Part shown: piece by piece, positions 1-12,596 of the stretch
Layout of the letters: each line of letters starts with the position of its first letter
Position numbering within the stretch: position 1 is the stretch's first letter
Assembly (NCBI GenBank): GCA_029204225.1
Contig: CM055103.1
Location: 42,431,368 to 42,495,367 of the forward strand
DNA from: Diphasiastrum complanatum
Lineage: Eukaryota; Streptophyta; Lycopodiopsida; Lycopodiales; Lycopodiaceae
Length of the DNA: 64,000 bases
Direction of reading: 5' to 3'
The notes under the pieces: generated by a model
Databases searched by the model: none
What the model was told of the DNA's origin: nothing
The model's input: the letters and a program-made list of their open reading frames with translations, nothing else
Program-made: the position numbers and the translations under genes

Positions 1-3000
1 GATAAGTTAAAATTGACAGAAGGAACCGCAATGAATTGTCGACAGTTTTTACTTTGTTTTTTTTAACTTTTGGAGTTGGGAACTCCCTGATTGGAAGTTA
101 ACATTTGAATTTTTTTCTTTTTGTTGAATTTCAAATTGGTTAAAATTTGAAATTCAGTTACTTGTCTGATAGTTTTCTAATCGATAATCGATAGAAATCA
201 GTCAAGTGAACGTTTGTGCAAGATACTCGTTAAATTTGAATTAAAATTGTCAAACAATATGAAATAACCAGATTGGATGAGTGACAATAATATTCTTTAT
301 CTAGTCCTGATCTAGTCAGTAAATCTGACAGGATACGGTTCAAGAGTTACTAAAATCCTATTGGTGGGATTTCCATTCATGTAATTTCATATTCTATTTT
401 TGGATAGGTTTTAATTAATGGAGTAAAATGCCAAACCAGCCAGTAAAAAGGAAAAACAGTCCAATTTTATTGGAAAATTTGTAATATAGGAATTACAACT
501 GAATTTATTTCCAGTAAAATCCTATGGTGAATTATATTCAGCCCAGGTATAGGACAGAAATGAAATTGTTTTAAACTTTTTCCTACAATAATTAGTTTTA
601 AAACATTTACTAATGTCATTACGTCTTCTTGGTACCTTAGCTGAAAAAGATTTTCAGGGAGCTGAAAATTCTGAGGGAAGAAGAGTGGACATCAGAGGTA
701 GTAAGTGTGATCGGGAAATGCATTTCGCAGTTAGGATTTCGCTGACCCCTATAAATAATTGCTTAATACTGGTTATTAATTTCCTGATTAGAATTCATTC
801 AGTTGAATTCGTAACTGATATCTTTGTAACCATCGAGTTATCCGCAGTTTTGGATGTCAATTGTGATGTTAGAAGTGGAATCTAATACGTGGATTACATT
901 GGATCTGTTAGTTGACAAAAGCTTGTCCCTAGATTTGATGCATCAGTAGGGGTTTGAAGCTTATCATTAACCAGAAAGGATCAGGATGTAATATTGAACC
1001 ATGTTAATTTTTCTGTCTAAGTCACATAATCAGATGTGGATTTTGGGTATCCATCTGATAGGCATGCCAGTCATCCAAATAAATGGATTCTCCAGTGTTT
1101 TGGAAACAAGGAGCCTGTGCAAGAGAGGGAGAGAAGCATAACTCTCAGCTATGCAAAAAGTTTTCACCTATGCTCAGCATAGGTGAATCTTTTTCTTTAC
1201 ATAGAATCTTTAACCTACATAGCAAAAAGATTCTATATAAACAAAAAGATTCTCCTATGCCAAGCATAGCAAAAAAAAAATTGCTATGCTCGGCATAAAA
1301 ATTTTTTTAGAAAAAGCTCGTGTACCCAAGCAAAGGGATCGAGAGCAAAGTGTAGGAACGGAACTTGCATACTTTCTCATTTTTCTTTGCTTCACCTTTA
1401 GTTGAAAGTTTGATCTAGTTTGAGAGAGATTGGTAGAGCTATTGAGATAGATTATAGGACAGCTAGATGATCAGTGGATCTCTAGAATATCAAATAAGGC
1501 GGTTAAGGGTTTTCTGGAAGGAAAAGCTGATGGTATGGGACATCAGTAATTTTGGAAAGGGAATTCTAGGACTGTAAAGATCTGATGATCAATGGTGTGT
1601 TTTAGTACCTAGTCGCGATATGGGAAATAAGAAAACCATTCGATCAAATGTGGGGTATTTTGGGAAATTTTGAGGTTTAATCTAGATCCCAATGTGGTAT
1701 CTCATTATTTACAAAATCAGAGGCCCTCAAATCTATTTCTCGCTTTCTTAATTAATCCTTTACTTAGTAATTTCTCAAATATAGGATATCAGACTGATTC
1801 ATATGATTCTTTCCAGCATGAAGTTATTCTTCTGAAAGACTGTTATGTCATATAAATTACTACTTGTGTGAATGTCTGGAATTCAGATAAATTCTAAGGT
1901 TAAAATGTTTCAATTTCTTAAACCATAGAATTTCTCAGTTGCATAAATGGATTTCGATGGAATAGTAGTTTCTATCACTCAGATTGAAAATATTTGAAGG
2001 AGAAGTCCTGTATGTAATAAGGTGAATCCTTTAGTGGAAGCACTTATTACTGACTTTTTTTGGATTTAAATATTTTCATATATCATCTTTCTAGTTAACT
2101 TTTATTGAAATTTATTATTTCTTTAAAAGGAGGGGTGAAGTGGTGGAATAAAATTCTATTTGGGAATCTGTTGGTTGCATAGCTTTTGGAAGAGAACCAA
2201 CTAGGGTATAGAAATGAGTTTGGATCTAAAAGGAATTTCGGATAGATTCAGAGTAAGGTGCCTAATTGGAACTTTTCGAACTGGAACTAGAACAAGTTTG
2301 GAATTTGAATCATTATCTATAAGTAGTACAGTAAAAGGTCAAAGGTTGCTAATTCCATTTTGATTGGAATAGAAGTTAGTTTGATCAGAATTTAAGTCTG
2401 AGAGTTCTATATTGGATCAACCTAATCTTAGTTTTAGCACTAGGATCAGAGAGGAGTTGTTTGAGTGGAAGAAATTATGCTATTAAAAGAAATTGGATTG
2501 GAAAACTGTTGACATTGAATTCGTCTCAAAGATTTCCTGGATATGTTATTTACTCATGAGGAATAGAAAATATTTTGTAACTGAGTTACAAGATCTCAGT
2601 GAGATATGTAGTAACATATGTGGGTTTTGGAGGAATCTGCCAGATAAAAATGTGTTTATGTACTGGGTCATAGCGAGATTATTCACATATGTGCATGATT
2701 AATCTTGTATGAATCTACTGTGTATTCCTGGTTACTAGAGTTATTTGGTGCACTTAACCTAGTCGGTAAACATAGACATATGATCAAGTATTGTTTTGAC
2801 AGATACTTGCAGAGTTAACAAATCTTTTATATAGAAGATTTATGGATTAACTTATAAATGATTTGGGTAAGGATCTAAATGTGGTGTTATGCTAGTATAA
2901 TTGAATTCTTCACCTAGACATTTGAGATTTCTGAATCATTGGCAATTAACTTGAGTAGTTGATTACTCCAGGATGAAGTTAATTGGTAAAACGATCAGTG

Positions 3001-4202
3001 TGATGTGGATTCACCAAAAACTGATGGTTTTGATTTATATTGCTTGTAAGACGCATGATTTGTGAATCATTTCGGTTCATTAGTTAAGAATTGTGTGCAT
3101 TGGATATACAGTATTCTTGGGATAGAGTATTCCTTAGTTAAGGAATAGACTCAGCTCATTAGTGATTGTATTTCAGAGAGCTGAAATGGATAACGAATCA
3201 TAATGAATTTTTGGAATGACTACTTTTCCTGAGTTATGTTAGACATATACTCCAGTATCATGTAAATGATTAAGTATGGTTTGGATTTCAGGAAATTATG
3301 ATTGACGAATCATATGAATCTAAATATTTATGGTTGACGAATCATAAATAGATACTTAATTATTGTCAGAGGACTATAAGGAATTGTAATGATTCTTAAG
3401 TGTGATGATTAATTCTTGATCTATTATTTGAGTAAGAATTCAGATCAGTGTTTTGAATCTCTCTACTCCAGTATTTTATTTGAGAACCTATGGATGTCAC
3501 AGACATTCTCACAAGATGAGTATTTGTGGAGAATTTAATTTATCTAGTGGATGTTATTCTGCTACAGTTTATGGTCTATAGATGCTTGAGTACAGTTCTT
3601 CATTTGAATTGGATCTCCAGTTATCTTAGGAGACAGACAAGTCTATTAAGATGAATGAATGCTATTTTTCTTGCATTTGGTGCTAGAAACAGGAGCATTT
3701 AACTCAAAAGAGTATCTGGGATACTCAGAGTTGAGTTTTAATCATTCTATATCTTAATGATTCTCCTACAGATTCTAGCTAAATGAATTATCATATCTTA
3801 GAATTTGGATTCTAAGGATATTTGTACTTGAAAGCTTATGAATTATCTGTCAGAGTTGTGGATAATTTCAGACTGTAATTATAATTATTTTATTATTTCT
3901 TTAACTTTAATCTTGTAAGTTAAGTTATTTCACCCAGTGTTTCATGTAAGTGTTTTACATGAAGGTGATGTTACTAACTTGTGATGAATGTAACCCAGAT
4001 GAAAAAAATATCGCTTAGTGTACTTTTCAAACCTGAGTTGTACTCCAGTGTAGAGATTATCATTTGAAAAATAGGATTATCTCTCAGTACTTGTTTGATA
4101 TGAAAGTCAGACTAAGAATTATGATTTTCTCGGTTAATATTGAAAGTTGAAGGAACTGTAATTCTTTCCTGTTTAGAGAGCTTCTAAGGATAGAAGCAGT
4201 TT
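1..4202. other. AT-rich DNA without recognisable genes
   Basis: No reading frame in this stretch looks like a known protein, and stops are dense in all frames. It is AT-rich, and a short phrase resembling GACGAATCAT recurs around 3190-3350. The purine tract at its right edge suggests it may be the decayed interior of a plus-strand LTR element, but no gag or pol motif could be read. It could equally be an intron or intergenic part of the coiled-coil gene to the right. Confidence 0.5.
1139..1300. repeat. Cluster of short palindromes (CTATGCT/AGCATAG)
   Basis: Several near-palindromic words built on CTATGC and GCATAG lie within about 160 bases, for example CCTATGCTCAGCATAGG near 1168, CCTATGCCAAGCATAG near 1254 and GCTATGCTCGGCATA near 1282. 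They are separated by A-rich runs containing AAAAAGATTCT. Each could fold into a hairpin. Function unknown. Confidence 0.5.
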
Positions 4203-4451
4203 AAGGAGGGAAGAATGTTATGTCCATGGCCAGTAAGTAGGATTCAATATACTCCTAGTCTTGGATACACGATACTCCAGTAAATCAAGCTGTTAGTTAT
4301 GCCACGTCATACTGGATGTGACCTAAAAGTAACTAATATCCTTGTGAGGCCCAAAACACACTAAATGGAGTTTAGACAAGGTATGAGACAGTGTATGCAT
4401 GTGTAAAGTTATCAATAGCAATTCTATGAATAGGTGGTCCATGCTTAGGAC
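4203..4451 (+). other. Candidate polypurine tract and LTR start
   Basis: The purine run AAGGAGGGAAGAA (4203-4215) is followed directly by TGTTATGTCC. This is the usual look of a polypurine tract abutting the TG end of a 3' LTR. The LTR-like sequence runs to about 4451, where hAT-type terminal sequence begins. No partner LTR is in the window, so this is a suggestion only. Confidence 0.3.
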
Positions 4452-4607
4452 CAAGGTTGCATCGAATCGCGGTTCGAACCGCCTCTTACAGTACAAACCA
4501 TCGAATCGTTCCGACCCGGTTCCAATCGTTCGAATTGTTCGAACCGTCTGGCCCTAAAACGATTCCAGAATCCAGATTTCAGCGGGATTCGGCCCATTCT
4601 GTTCGCG

Positions 4608-4610
<3 letters not shown>
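4452..4610 (+). mobile_element. hAT-type transposon left end (hAT-1 fragment)
   Basis: The fragment starts with CAAGGTTGCATC, the inverse of the end GATGCAACCTTG at 42792-42803. It is followed by subterminal words of the type GGTTCGAACC and ATCGAATCG, also found at that other end. It runs into the (GA)n tail of LINE-A. Repeat X at 10151-10370 lies on the far side of LINE-A and also occurs upstream of the hAT-2 transposase gene, so it may be the continuation of this hAT copy, split by the LINE. The terminal match is seen directly; the split is inferred. Confidence 0.5.

Positions 4611-4700
<90 letters not shown>
4611..4700. repeat. (GA)45 microsatellite, 3' tail of LINE-A
   Basis: An uninterrupted 90-bp GA repeat. 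On the minus strand it is a (TC)n tract directly after the LINE 3' end GACATTAATAAAGCTTT. It stands where a poly(A) tail would be in most L1-type elements. Confidence 0.95.
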
Positions 4701-4704
<4 letters not shown>

Positions 4705-4890
4705 TTTATTAATGTCTTTTCCATGCCAAAAGGCATATAAGACTAATGAAGTACATGTCAAGTGTGTGGGTAACCATGAAAGCGTATAAAACGTCTCCAA
4801 AACTGTAATAAAGAAAACATCTAATACAACTAAAGTACACGTATGTGAGTGTGTCTGTGCATAATAATCATATATATCGATGTCCAGATG

Positions 4891-7800
4891 TCAAGACTGT
4901 GTTGTGCTGCTGCTGTTGTAAAAGGTTGTAATGTGAGCCACAGCATGAGAAGGCACTGGAGCCTGTCGGCGTCGTCTATGAGCATGAGCATGTGTAGTAG
5001 TACGTCTCTGCATAGGATGTCTGGTGATCCTGGTAGTAACGTGATGATGAGAAGTACATTGTCTCTGATCTCTATGGGAATGCGAGCGGCTATCATCAGC
5101 GGCATAATCTTCGTCCTCATGCGCTAAGTCATGCAGTCTCCGCCTAGTAAAGAATGAAGTGATCAATGGCTGTGAGGTAGAATGCTGGGGTGTCCCGTAT
5201 AAACCTCTCCGTAGGATGAACATCTCATGTACCATCGGGGCGACACATCGTGGGTCCTCATAGGCAATGAGAGAGCGTAGAGTGGTAGGCATGTCTCGAA
5301 ACAGGCAATGATTTCGTCCTCTTATCTCATAGTATACAGGGCAGCTGAAGATAAAGTGCTCCTCAGACTCCACCTCACCTAGAGAGCATAACTGGCAAAT
5401 ACGCTCCTCTCTCGGGATACCATGGTCTCAATAGCTAGCTAATGAGAGGATACCCTGAGCTGTCCCAGTGTAAATCTGAGACAATGTGATAGTCCCGAAT
5501 CTAAATAGTGTGGAATGACTGGTGTCCCTGATGCATCCAGCTCCAAGAAATGGGTCCGGTAGAACACTGGCTTAACCCCTAACTGGTGGCGCCAAGTCCG
5601 CTCTAGATATGTGCGATAGAGGAATCGTTTGATATACTGATGGGTGCCTGAGGGAAGCTCTATGATAGAGATACCAAAATCACTCAAGTAGGAGGTGAGA
5701 TGCCTGAGAGAACCATGATAATCTGTAGCCCTGATCACAAAGGCGCTGTGAGGAGAATAGTGCAATCTGTATGTATCGTCTGTCTATCTCTGTTAACGCC
5801 TGTATCCTCTGTATATAAGTAATGAGCTGGAAAGCTGCCTCGATCTGTATAGGTGGAACTGCGAACTCGGCCAGGAGAATCTCATGTGGAACAGAAGGCT
5901 TCGCTCGAATCAACCGGGCTAGCATGGTGGTCTGTAGTCGTGAAAGACTGGCCCAGTGTGAAGATGGGAGACCTGTACACCATGCCGCTGCCGCATATAG
6001 AGCCGTGGGGGTGACAATGGTATCAAAAAGGTGACACTTACTACGAGCATCCTAGATGGACTTCCGGAAACAGAATCGCTCTAGCTGAACAAGGGAGGCA
6101 TGTCCCTTCCCCAGTCAAGTGGTAGCAGCCTGTCTCATGCTAAAAGTAGGACCTGAGAAAAGGATCCCCAGGTATGTGTAGGAAGGGACCACCTCTAGGA
6201 CATGTCCACCCAAAGTAAGCTCCTGTCGCTGCATGAATGGTCGAGAAGTGTTGAAGACCATAACCTTGTTCCCAATGTTCACCCCTAGGCCCCATTTGGT
6301 GCAAAACTCATGTAAGCAATCCAACTGTCGCTGTAGACCCTCTCTAGTCGGTGAGACCAATACCACATCATCGGCGTAAAGGAAGATAGCAATCAAAATG
6401 TCCCCAAGCTTGCAACTAGCACCACCACACTGTGTAATGACTCTCTCCAACTCATCAATATATAAGCCAAAGAGGACTGGTGAGAGGGAAAAACCCTGCT
6501 TCACCCCAATAGTGCTCCAAATGTGATCAGATATGCCACTGCTATGCCGGAAACATCCAAGGACACGTTCATAAAGTGCCATCACAGCAAGAACGATGTC
6601 AGTGGAGAAGCCTAGGTCTCGAAGTCTCTGGATGAGCAATGAGCGAGGGACAGAATCAAAGGCTTTCCTGAAGTCCACAAAACAACAGTAAACCCTCTCT
6701 CTACTGTGCTTAGCCTCCTCAATCACGGCCCGCAACATGAAGATGTGATCTGCAGTAGAGTAGTGGGCTCGAAAACCTGCCTGACCCATAGCATGTAGTC
6801 TCCTAGTCTCCGCCTCTGAGCTCACAACAGACTGAAGTATAGTACCATACAGCTTTGCTAGGACATGCCGAATCATGATGGTGCGGTAGTTACTCGGAAT
6901 CATGGGGTCACCATTCTTATGGATGGGGTGGATGATGTTAGTGCACCAGGATGATGGGAAACCAGAAACAACTGCGGAATTAAGAAGGGTGGCTATGGTG
7001 GGAGCGAGTAAGTCAGAGGCATGGGAGAGGAGTTCAGACTCAAGGTCTTCAGTATCTCTGGCCTTGTGAGACTTCATCTTCTTAATGGCTGCAAGTACCA
7101 AGTGAGATCTGAAGAAGGAGAACTCAGGTGGTCGTGGAGATATGGAGATAGGTGAGTCGGTAGGGTCAGGATACAAGCTAGCAGCATAATCAGTCCAAAT
7201 GCGGAGGTCCTCAAGGAGGGGTGGTGGAGATCGAGGAATGAACTCACGCCAAAAAGCGCCCGAAGAAGAACTGAACAGAAGGTCAATAAGACGTTTCCCT
7301 TTAAAATCATCATAGGAACGTTTCTTACGGCGGAGAACACGCTGGTAGGAGCGTCGGGAAGATCGAAGCAGATGTGGAGCATGGTTACGTGAATAGGTTA
7401 CTGTCTGATGAAGAGAGTGGCACTCGGTATCGTACCATGGGGGGTGCAACGGTCGAGGTGTTCGTCGAGTCTTTTTGGAATGGGGTTTTGTAGGGAGGGT
7501 TAGTGATGCAGCTGTGTGGAGAGAGGTAGTGAGAAATGCAGCTTGGGTGTCGACTGGACTGTCATGAGGAAAGGAGTGTAAAAGTGAAGCCAGGGACTGC
7601 CTGTACAATGGCATGTAAATGGGATCAAATGTGTACGTGGGTGCTCAAGTAAGCATGGGCAGTGTATAAGAAAGAGTGGGTGGAAGGTGGCCAATATCGA
7701 AGGAGAGAAATGAGTGATCAGAAAGGGTGGTAGGGGAAACGTGGAAGTCAGAGACTATGGGTACAAAGGATGGTGACCCCATGAGGTAGTCAACGACACT

Positions 7801-8538
7801 ATGTCCTCCACTGTGAGGGTGGCATGTATAACTGTCTAAATGTGGCCAGCAGGGTAAGCCATTATAAATGGCTAGCTCATGTGCCTCTCCAAACTGCAAT
7901 AAGTGCTCACCATATGAAGTAGTAGGTCCCAAACTGTCCGCGGAGGTCCTGGTAACCCCAAGCATATCACTGTCAAGGGCACGAACACGTAGCTGATCAG
8001 TGGTGTCAAATAACTCTGTCTGCCTCGAGGATGTCCGGGCATTAAAATCCCCTGTGAGGAGAATATGCCCTCGCTCTGAGAATCTGATGATATCTGGTGA
8101 GAGGTCCTGATATGGAGATCCAATACCCTCAGCAAAAGACGAGGACTCTGGCGCAATAAACAGATCTCTATCCAGACCAATATCCTGGCCCACGATGCGA
8201 GTCCATATGTAGCGGGCCTGCTCATCATGCCGGATGAAGTCAACACTGGGATGTAGAGTCTCTCTATACAAGCAGGCGACCCCACCTGAACCTTGGCCGC
8301 TAGCAGATTTAGTCTCTCGTCGGAATACTGAGTCCCATCTATATCCAGGAAATGAAGGAAGTCCTCGCTCCGGACTCTCGTGTGTCTCCATGAAGAATAA
8401 TATATCTCTCCCTGTAATGAGATCAACAAGGTCCCCTGCCATAGAAAATGAGTGGATACCAGCACAATTCCACACTCCAATCCGAAGATGGTGTGGATGG
8501 GGCCCCGGGGTGCTCCCAACCCCGGGCACCCCAAATCC
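4891..8538 (-). pseudogene. LINE-A ORF2: endonuclease-reverse transcriptase (broken)
   Basis: ORF2 of an L1-like element. An APE-type endonuclease comes first (8538-7645), with the N-terminal motif VWNCAG, the metal-binding GDFN and a C-terminal SDHS. The reverse transcriptase follows (about 7400-6100), with KAFDSVPRSL, GVKQGFSLSPVLFGLYIDEL and the catalytic FLYADDVVL (YADD codons at 6367-6378). Last is a cysteine/histidine finger region with HFIFSCPVYYEIRGR near 5340. Breaks are a stop at 7645-7647, another at 6115-6117 and two compensating frame changes between 5765 and 5373. The frame runs on from ORF1 across one UAG (8539-8541), and the first in-frame AUG lies after the endonuclease N-terminal motif. 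The protein would nick target DNA and prime reverse transcription there. Confidence 0.85.
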
Positions 8539-9936
8539 CTAGCATTGGGAGCTGCTAGGCGCGCCATCAAGAAAGCGCACCCGTCCATCTCGATAAATGA
8601 CTTGTCTGCCAGACTCGCGGGCTGCCTGAAAGGCCGCACGCCTCTCCTCTACCTGGATATATGTGAAGTCGTCATCCATATAGATAGTGGTGCCGCGTAG
8701 CTTAGCCCTGCACGGTAAAGCATCTCGGCGACTCTCTAGGGAAGTAAAACGGATAATGAGTGTGGCTGCATCTCTAGTGGTCCTCCATGCGATATCTAAC
8801 CCATCTATCATGTGCCCGAGAGTGGTGTCGAGAAAGCGTTTGGCTTCAGCCAAAGCATCCTGTGTATCCGGGAACCCGCGAACTCTAATGTTTTGGGCTT
8901 TTTGGTCTCGAGATTTCTCTTCCGAGATGGTGGCTGAGATAACCGAGGAGATGGGAGCGCTTGGTTTGGTGCCTTTTTTCAGAACCGATGCCCAAGAGCG
9001 GGCCTCTTCTTGCTGCTTCTCAATCCTGGTTTCTAACTCCCGTATCATATTGGTGGTAGATTCCGAAGTTGCAGCCTGCTTGATCCCGATGGATTGTTCT
9101 AGTGATGCGACTTTGGACTGCAACAAGTTCTTCTCATTGATCAAGGAGGTAACCGTTCCTTTCAGCTGTGAGATTTCTTATCATAGGATCTTAAAATCGG
9201 CCTTGATTTGATCGATCTGCCAAGAGGAAAAAAGCTCGGTTGATTTGGAGGGCGTATATGGGATACTTGCTGTAGATTGTGGCGCCGGGAGGGAAGAGGA
9301 GCTAGCACTGATCGGGGTGGGGAGGATGGGAACAGAGTCAGGAGAAAACGGTGGGATCGGTGGGCACAAGCGGGCAAGATCTATTGCCACGCAGGCAGAC
9401 TGCTCTGCATGCATAGCATGGGGGGGTGCCACCTTAGCAGGCAGCGTTGCCTGCGTGGCAGGCAGCACTGCCACCTCAGCAGTGTGGGTAGGCAAAGTCG
9501 GGTCAGCGAGGGGGGGTTTAGACAGATCAGCAAGGGGGTGGGTAGCAGCATGGGTAGGTAGATCAGTGAGGGGGGTAGCGTGGGTAGGCAGCATCGGGGC
9601 AGGCAGATCAGGGGTAGACAGATCAGGGGAGGCAGGCAGACCAGTAGGCAGCCCTTTGCCAATGTGCAGATCCGCGAGGGGGGGTTAAGTCGCGATGGGG
9701 GGATGCGATGGCAGGTCCGAGAGGCAAGGGGTAGTCGCGAGGGGGGGAGTAGTTAGATCAGCGAGGGGGGGAGTAGACAGTATGATGAGGTGCGATGACA
9801 GATCCGAGGGAGTAGTCGCAAGGGGGGGGGCAGTTAGATCAGCGAGGGGGGGGGGGGGGGGAAGGGAGGTGGTAGCGAGCGTGGGGGGGGGGGAGCGAGA
9901 TGGTCTGCGGGCAGGATTGGAGCGCGGAGGGGCCAT
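8539..9936 (-). pseudogene. LINE-A ORF1: RNA-binding protein (broken)
   Basis: The ORF starts at ATG 9936 with a proline-rich N-terminus (MAPPRSNPARRPSR). It then has a conserved YTPSKSTELF segment, a coiled-coil stretch (NEKNLLQSKVASLEQ) and a C-terminal RRM/CTD-like part with QNIRVRGFP and TTIYMDDDFTYIQ. The order matches L1-type ORF1 proteins, which bind the element's RNA. One frame carries stops at 9685-9687 and a double stop at about 9178-9183. ORF1 ends at UAG 8539-8541. Confidence 0.8.
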
Positions 9937-10150
9937 AGCGAGGGGGAGAGAGAGAGGATCAGGTACGGATCAGGGCGGACGTACAGGGCCAGGACAGGTA
10001 TGGATCAGGGCCAGGACAGGAGCGGATCAGGGCGCGCCATCACTGGAGCGCATAGAATCAGAGCGTGGCAGGAGCGCATCGGGATCAGAGTGTGGCAGGA
10101 GCGTGGCAGCATCGGCATCAGGAGCAATGGAGAGAGAGAGAGGGGGTGGC

Positions 10151-10370
10151 TGTGCACTCAAGAGTCAGCACTCTGTGTGCACTGTGCATTTGCCATTCAG
10201 ATTGTGTGTGTGTGTGCTCAGTGTTGTGTGTGAGAGAGAGAGAAAATGGTGTGATTTTGTGTGTATGTGTGTGTGTGAGTGATTGTGTGATATTGTGTGT
10301 GTGTGTGTCCACTGTCTTTTGATGTGTACAGTGTGTGTGAGTGAATCAGTGAGTGTGTGTGTGTGATATA
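10151..10370 (+). repeat. Repeat X, copy 1 (GT-rich)
   Basis: About 220 bp nearly identical to 38147-38370 in the same orientation. It begins TGTGCACTCA, passes through a (GT)n stretch with an internal GAGAGAGAGAGAAAATGG, and ends in GTGTGTGATATA. The second copy lies upstream of the hAT-2 transposase gene, so this may be a piece of hAT-1 5' sequence on the far side of LINE-A. Confidence 0.75.
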
Positions 10371-12596
10371 TCTGGAAGAACTGGGTAATATGAGCCTGAC
10401 TGTGATCCATATCTGAGAGCGCAGGTAGAAGTGAAGCTTGTAGAGTATACATCTCTCTCAAAAGAAGACCAACACATCTGGGGTCTGGATACTCGAGGAA
10501 GATCTCAGCGTGAGAGGAGTATCTCTGTATAAACAAGGGTATCGTCTTCTGATCTCATAATATACTGGACAACGAAAGATGAAATGAAACTCATCCTCCA
10601 CCTCCTGAAGAGAGCAAAGCTGACATATCCTCTGCAATCTGGGAGTGTCTGTGGATGTACCTGTCTTGATAGCAAGCTGGTGAGAAGAGACTCGAAGATG
10701 TCCCATACGGTAAAAAAGAGAGCGGCTGTGTAAGATATGCTGGAAGAACAGGCATGCCCGGCGTCCAGCCGTAATAGATGTGTGCCATAGAAATGTATCT
10801 TGACCCTGATCGGGATGTGACCATATACTACGTATGTAGCTCCGGTAAATTTGTTGTTTGATATAAACATGGGTCCTGCTCGGAAGATCAAGTGCAGATA
10901 ACCCCCAAGTTTGAAGAAGGGCTAAGACACTGCATACCAAGAATGCTTGGCTCCTTGTCCAGCAATGGCACGAGATGAAGTGAGAGCAGCGACAACGTAT
11001 CTGGAAGTATCTAGATCTGATACCTTGTGAAGAAAGGTAATGATCTGAAACATAGCACCGATAACCAGGGGAGGGGAAGCAAACTCCTCTAGTATGATAT
11101 ATTGTGGCACCGAGGGCTTCCCAGATCATCCTGTTGAGCATGAGAACTTGGATACGAGTAAGATCCCTCCATGTATCACGTGATAAATTAGGGCACCAAG
11201 TCTCAGCAGAGTATAAAACAACTGGGGAGACAGTAGCAGAAAATAGTAAGCATCTGGTAACAGGGTCCTGCACATAATATGTGGAACAGAATCTCTCCAT
11301 ATGAACAAGAGTTGTATGCCCCTTACAGAGCCTGCTGAGGGCTGCTGGTCGAAATGTGAGTAGTGGACCAGAGAAAAGGACTCCCAAATAGGTGTAAGAG
11401 GTCACGATCTCAATCGGCAGCTCGTCATAGTAGAATACCACATCTCTTATATGCTGTCTATTTTTGGCGTTGTTTGAGTATTGCAGGGGAGTGTAACCTG
11501 GCATATGCCACATGCTTGTGAAGAGAGCGGCATTTTGCATCATACCATCGGTTGTGAACACATCTATGAGATGGTATCGTCTTGGTGGGGAAAGATGAGG
11601 ACGCAGCAATTAAAAGGGATGTAGAGAGAAAAGTGGCTTGTTGGTCAATTGATGCCGTGAACGGGAAGTTAGTAAGCGGTTGGGACAAGGTTGTGGTGTA
11701 ATTTGTAAGCCCAGAGTGGGTAAAAGGGACACGTTCACTAGTGGAAGAGGAGCATGGAACTTTCGAAGATGAGGTTATGTGACCAAGTGAGAGGTGTAAG
11801 AGTGAGTGATCGGAAATGGTAGGTGTAATGGAGAAATCAGAGATGTGAGGGATCAAGGCAGGTGATCCAATAAAGTAGTCAACTACACTATGTCCTCCAC
11901 CATGAGGATAACATGTATATGCTGATGAGGAAGGCCATTGTGTGAGGCCATTCAAGATGGCAAGAGCGTGCGTCTCTGCAAGAGTGATCAACTGCTCCCG
12001 AAAAGATGTAGCTGGAGTGTATGCATCCTGTGATACCCGATCTAGTCCCATATCCAAAGGGTGAAGCTTGAGAAAATCAGTATCTGCATGAAATTCCGTC
12101 TGTCTGGAGCTTGTGTGGGCGTTGAAATCCCCTGCTAATAAAATGTAACTCTATTGAGAAAAGATAGCAAATGGGTCCCCACCAAATTCAGCAAACGCCG
12201 AAGTCTGTGGAGCAAAATAGCATACAGCCATATAAATGTCCTGAGGTAATCCCAATAGTGACCCAATAATGTGTAACCAGATATAGCGAGCGTATGGATC
12301 TTGTTTAACCATCTTAACTGCAGTGTCTCTGTATAAACAAGCTACTCCTCTAGATCCTCGACAAGTTTTTCCTCTCACAAATGGGTGAAAAGCAGAATGC
12401 CAAGAGTAGTCTTGTATATGTGGAAGAGGATGATATAAGGACTCATGGTTTTCAGCCAACAACAAAATGTCACATTTGCTAATAAAATCAGCAAAGTCTC
12501 CTGCTGATGATGAAGATAAAAAACCATTGCAATTCCAGAAGCCAAGTCTCAAAGTGATAGGGGATCTCGTGCAACTTCTATACCCGGGGGCCCCGA
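10371..12596 (-). pseudogene. LINE-B ORF2 remnant, RT core deleted
   Basis: The endonuclease part reads LRLGFWNCNGFL, ARYIWLHIIGS, GGGHSVVDYFIGSP and ISDHSLLHLSLGH. Downstream of 11458 the frame resumes at RDVVFYYDELPIEIV, a region that follows the RT palm in LINE-D, so the YADD-containing segment is gone. The C-terminal finger CQLCSLQEVEDEFHFIF is kept near 10600. ORF1 and ORF2 are fused without a stop here, because a small deletion near 12594 removed the residues around the junction together with the UAG seen in other copies. Confidence 0.8.

Larger units (their letters stand above)
4611..10141 (-). mobile_element. LINE-A, near full-length non-LTR retrotransposon
   Basis: A minus-strand LINE of about 5.5 kb. 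In transcription order it has a 5' leader (about 10130-9937) with GATCAGGGCCAGGACAG-like repeats, ORF1 (9936-8539), a single UAG, ORF2 with endonuclease and reverse transcriptase (to 4891), a 3' UTR of about 190 bases ending in a hairpin, then the (CT)n tail. It is dead: ORF1 has three in-frame stops, and ORF2 has a nonsense codon and frameshifts. A short GA run at about 10129-10141 borders its 5' end. Confidence 0.85.

Noticed and set aside
1-4215. Possible host exons in the left AT-rich region
   Set aside because: No segment gave the conserved continuation of the coiled-coil gene after AKPHIETFK on the minus strand.
4464-4485. GGTTCGAACC words resembling a tRNA B box, also near 42751
   Set aside because: No cloverleaf or A box at the right distance; the words are hAT subterminal repeats.
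4457-4800. Open frames of Arg-Glu or Ser-Leu repeats on both strands
   Set aside because: They are produced by the (GA)n microsatellite, which is open in several frames by composition; the same holds for frames at 37809-38185, 38161-38547 and 53222-53519.
9181-10282. Long plus-strand frames over the LINE-A ORF1 region
   Set aside because: They are Gly/Arg-rich shadows of the Pro-rich ORF1 on the other strand.
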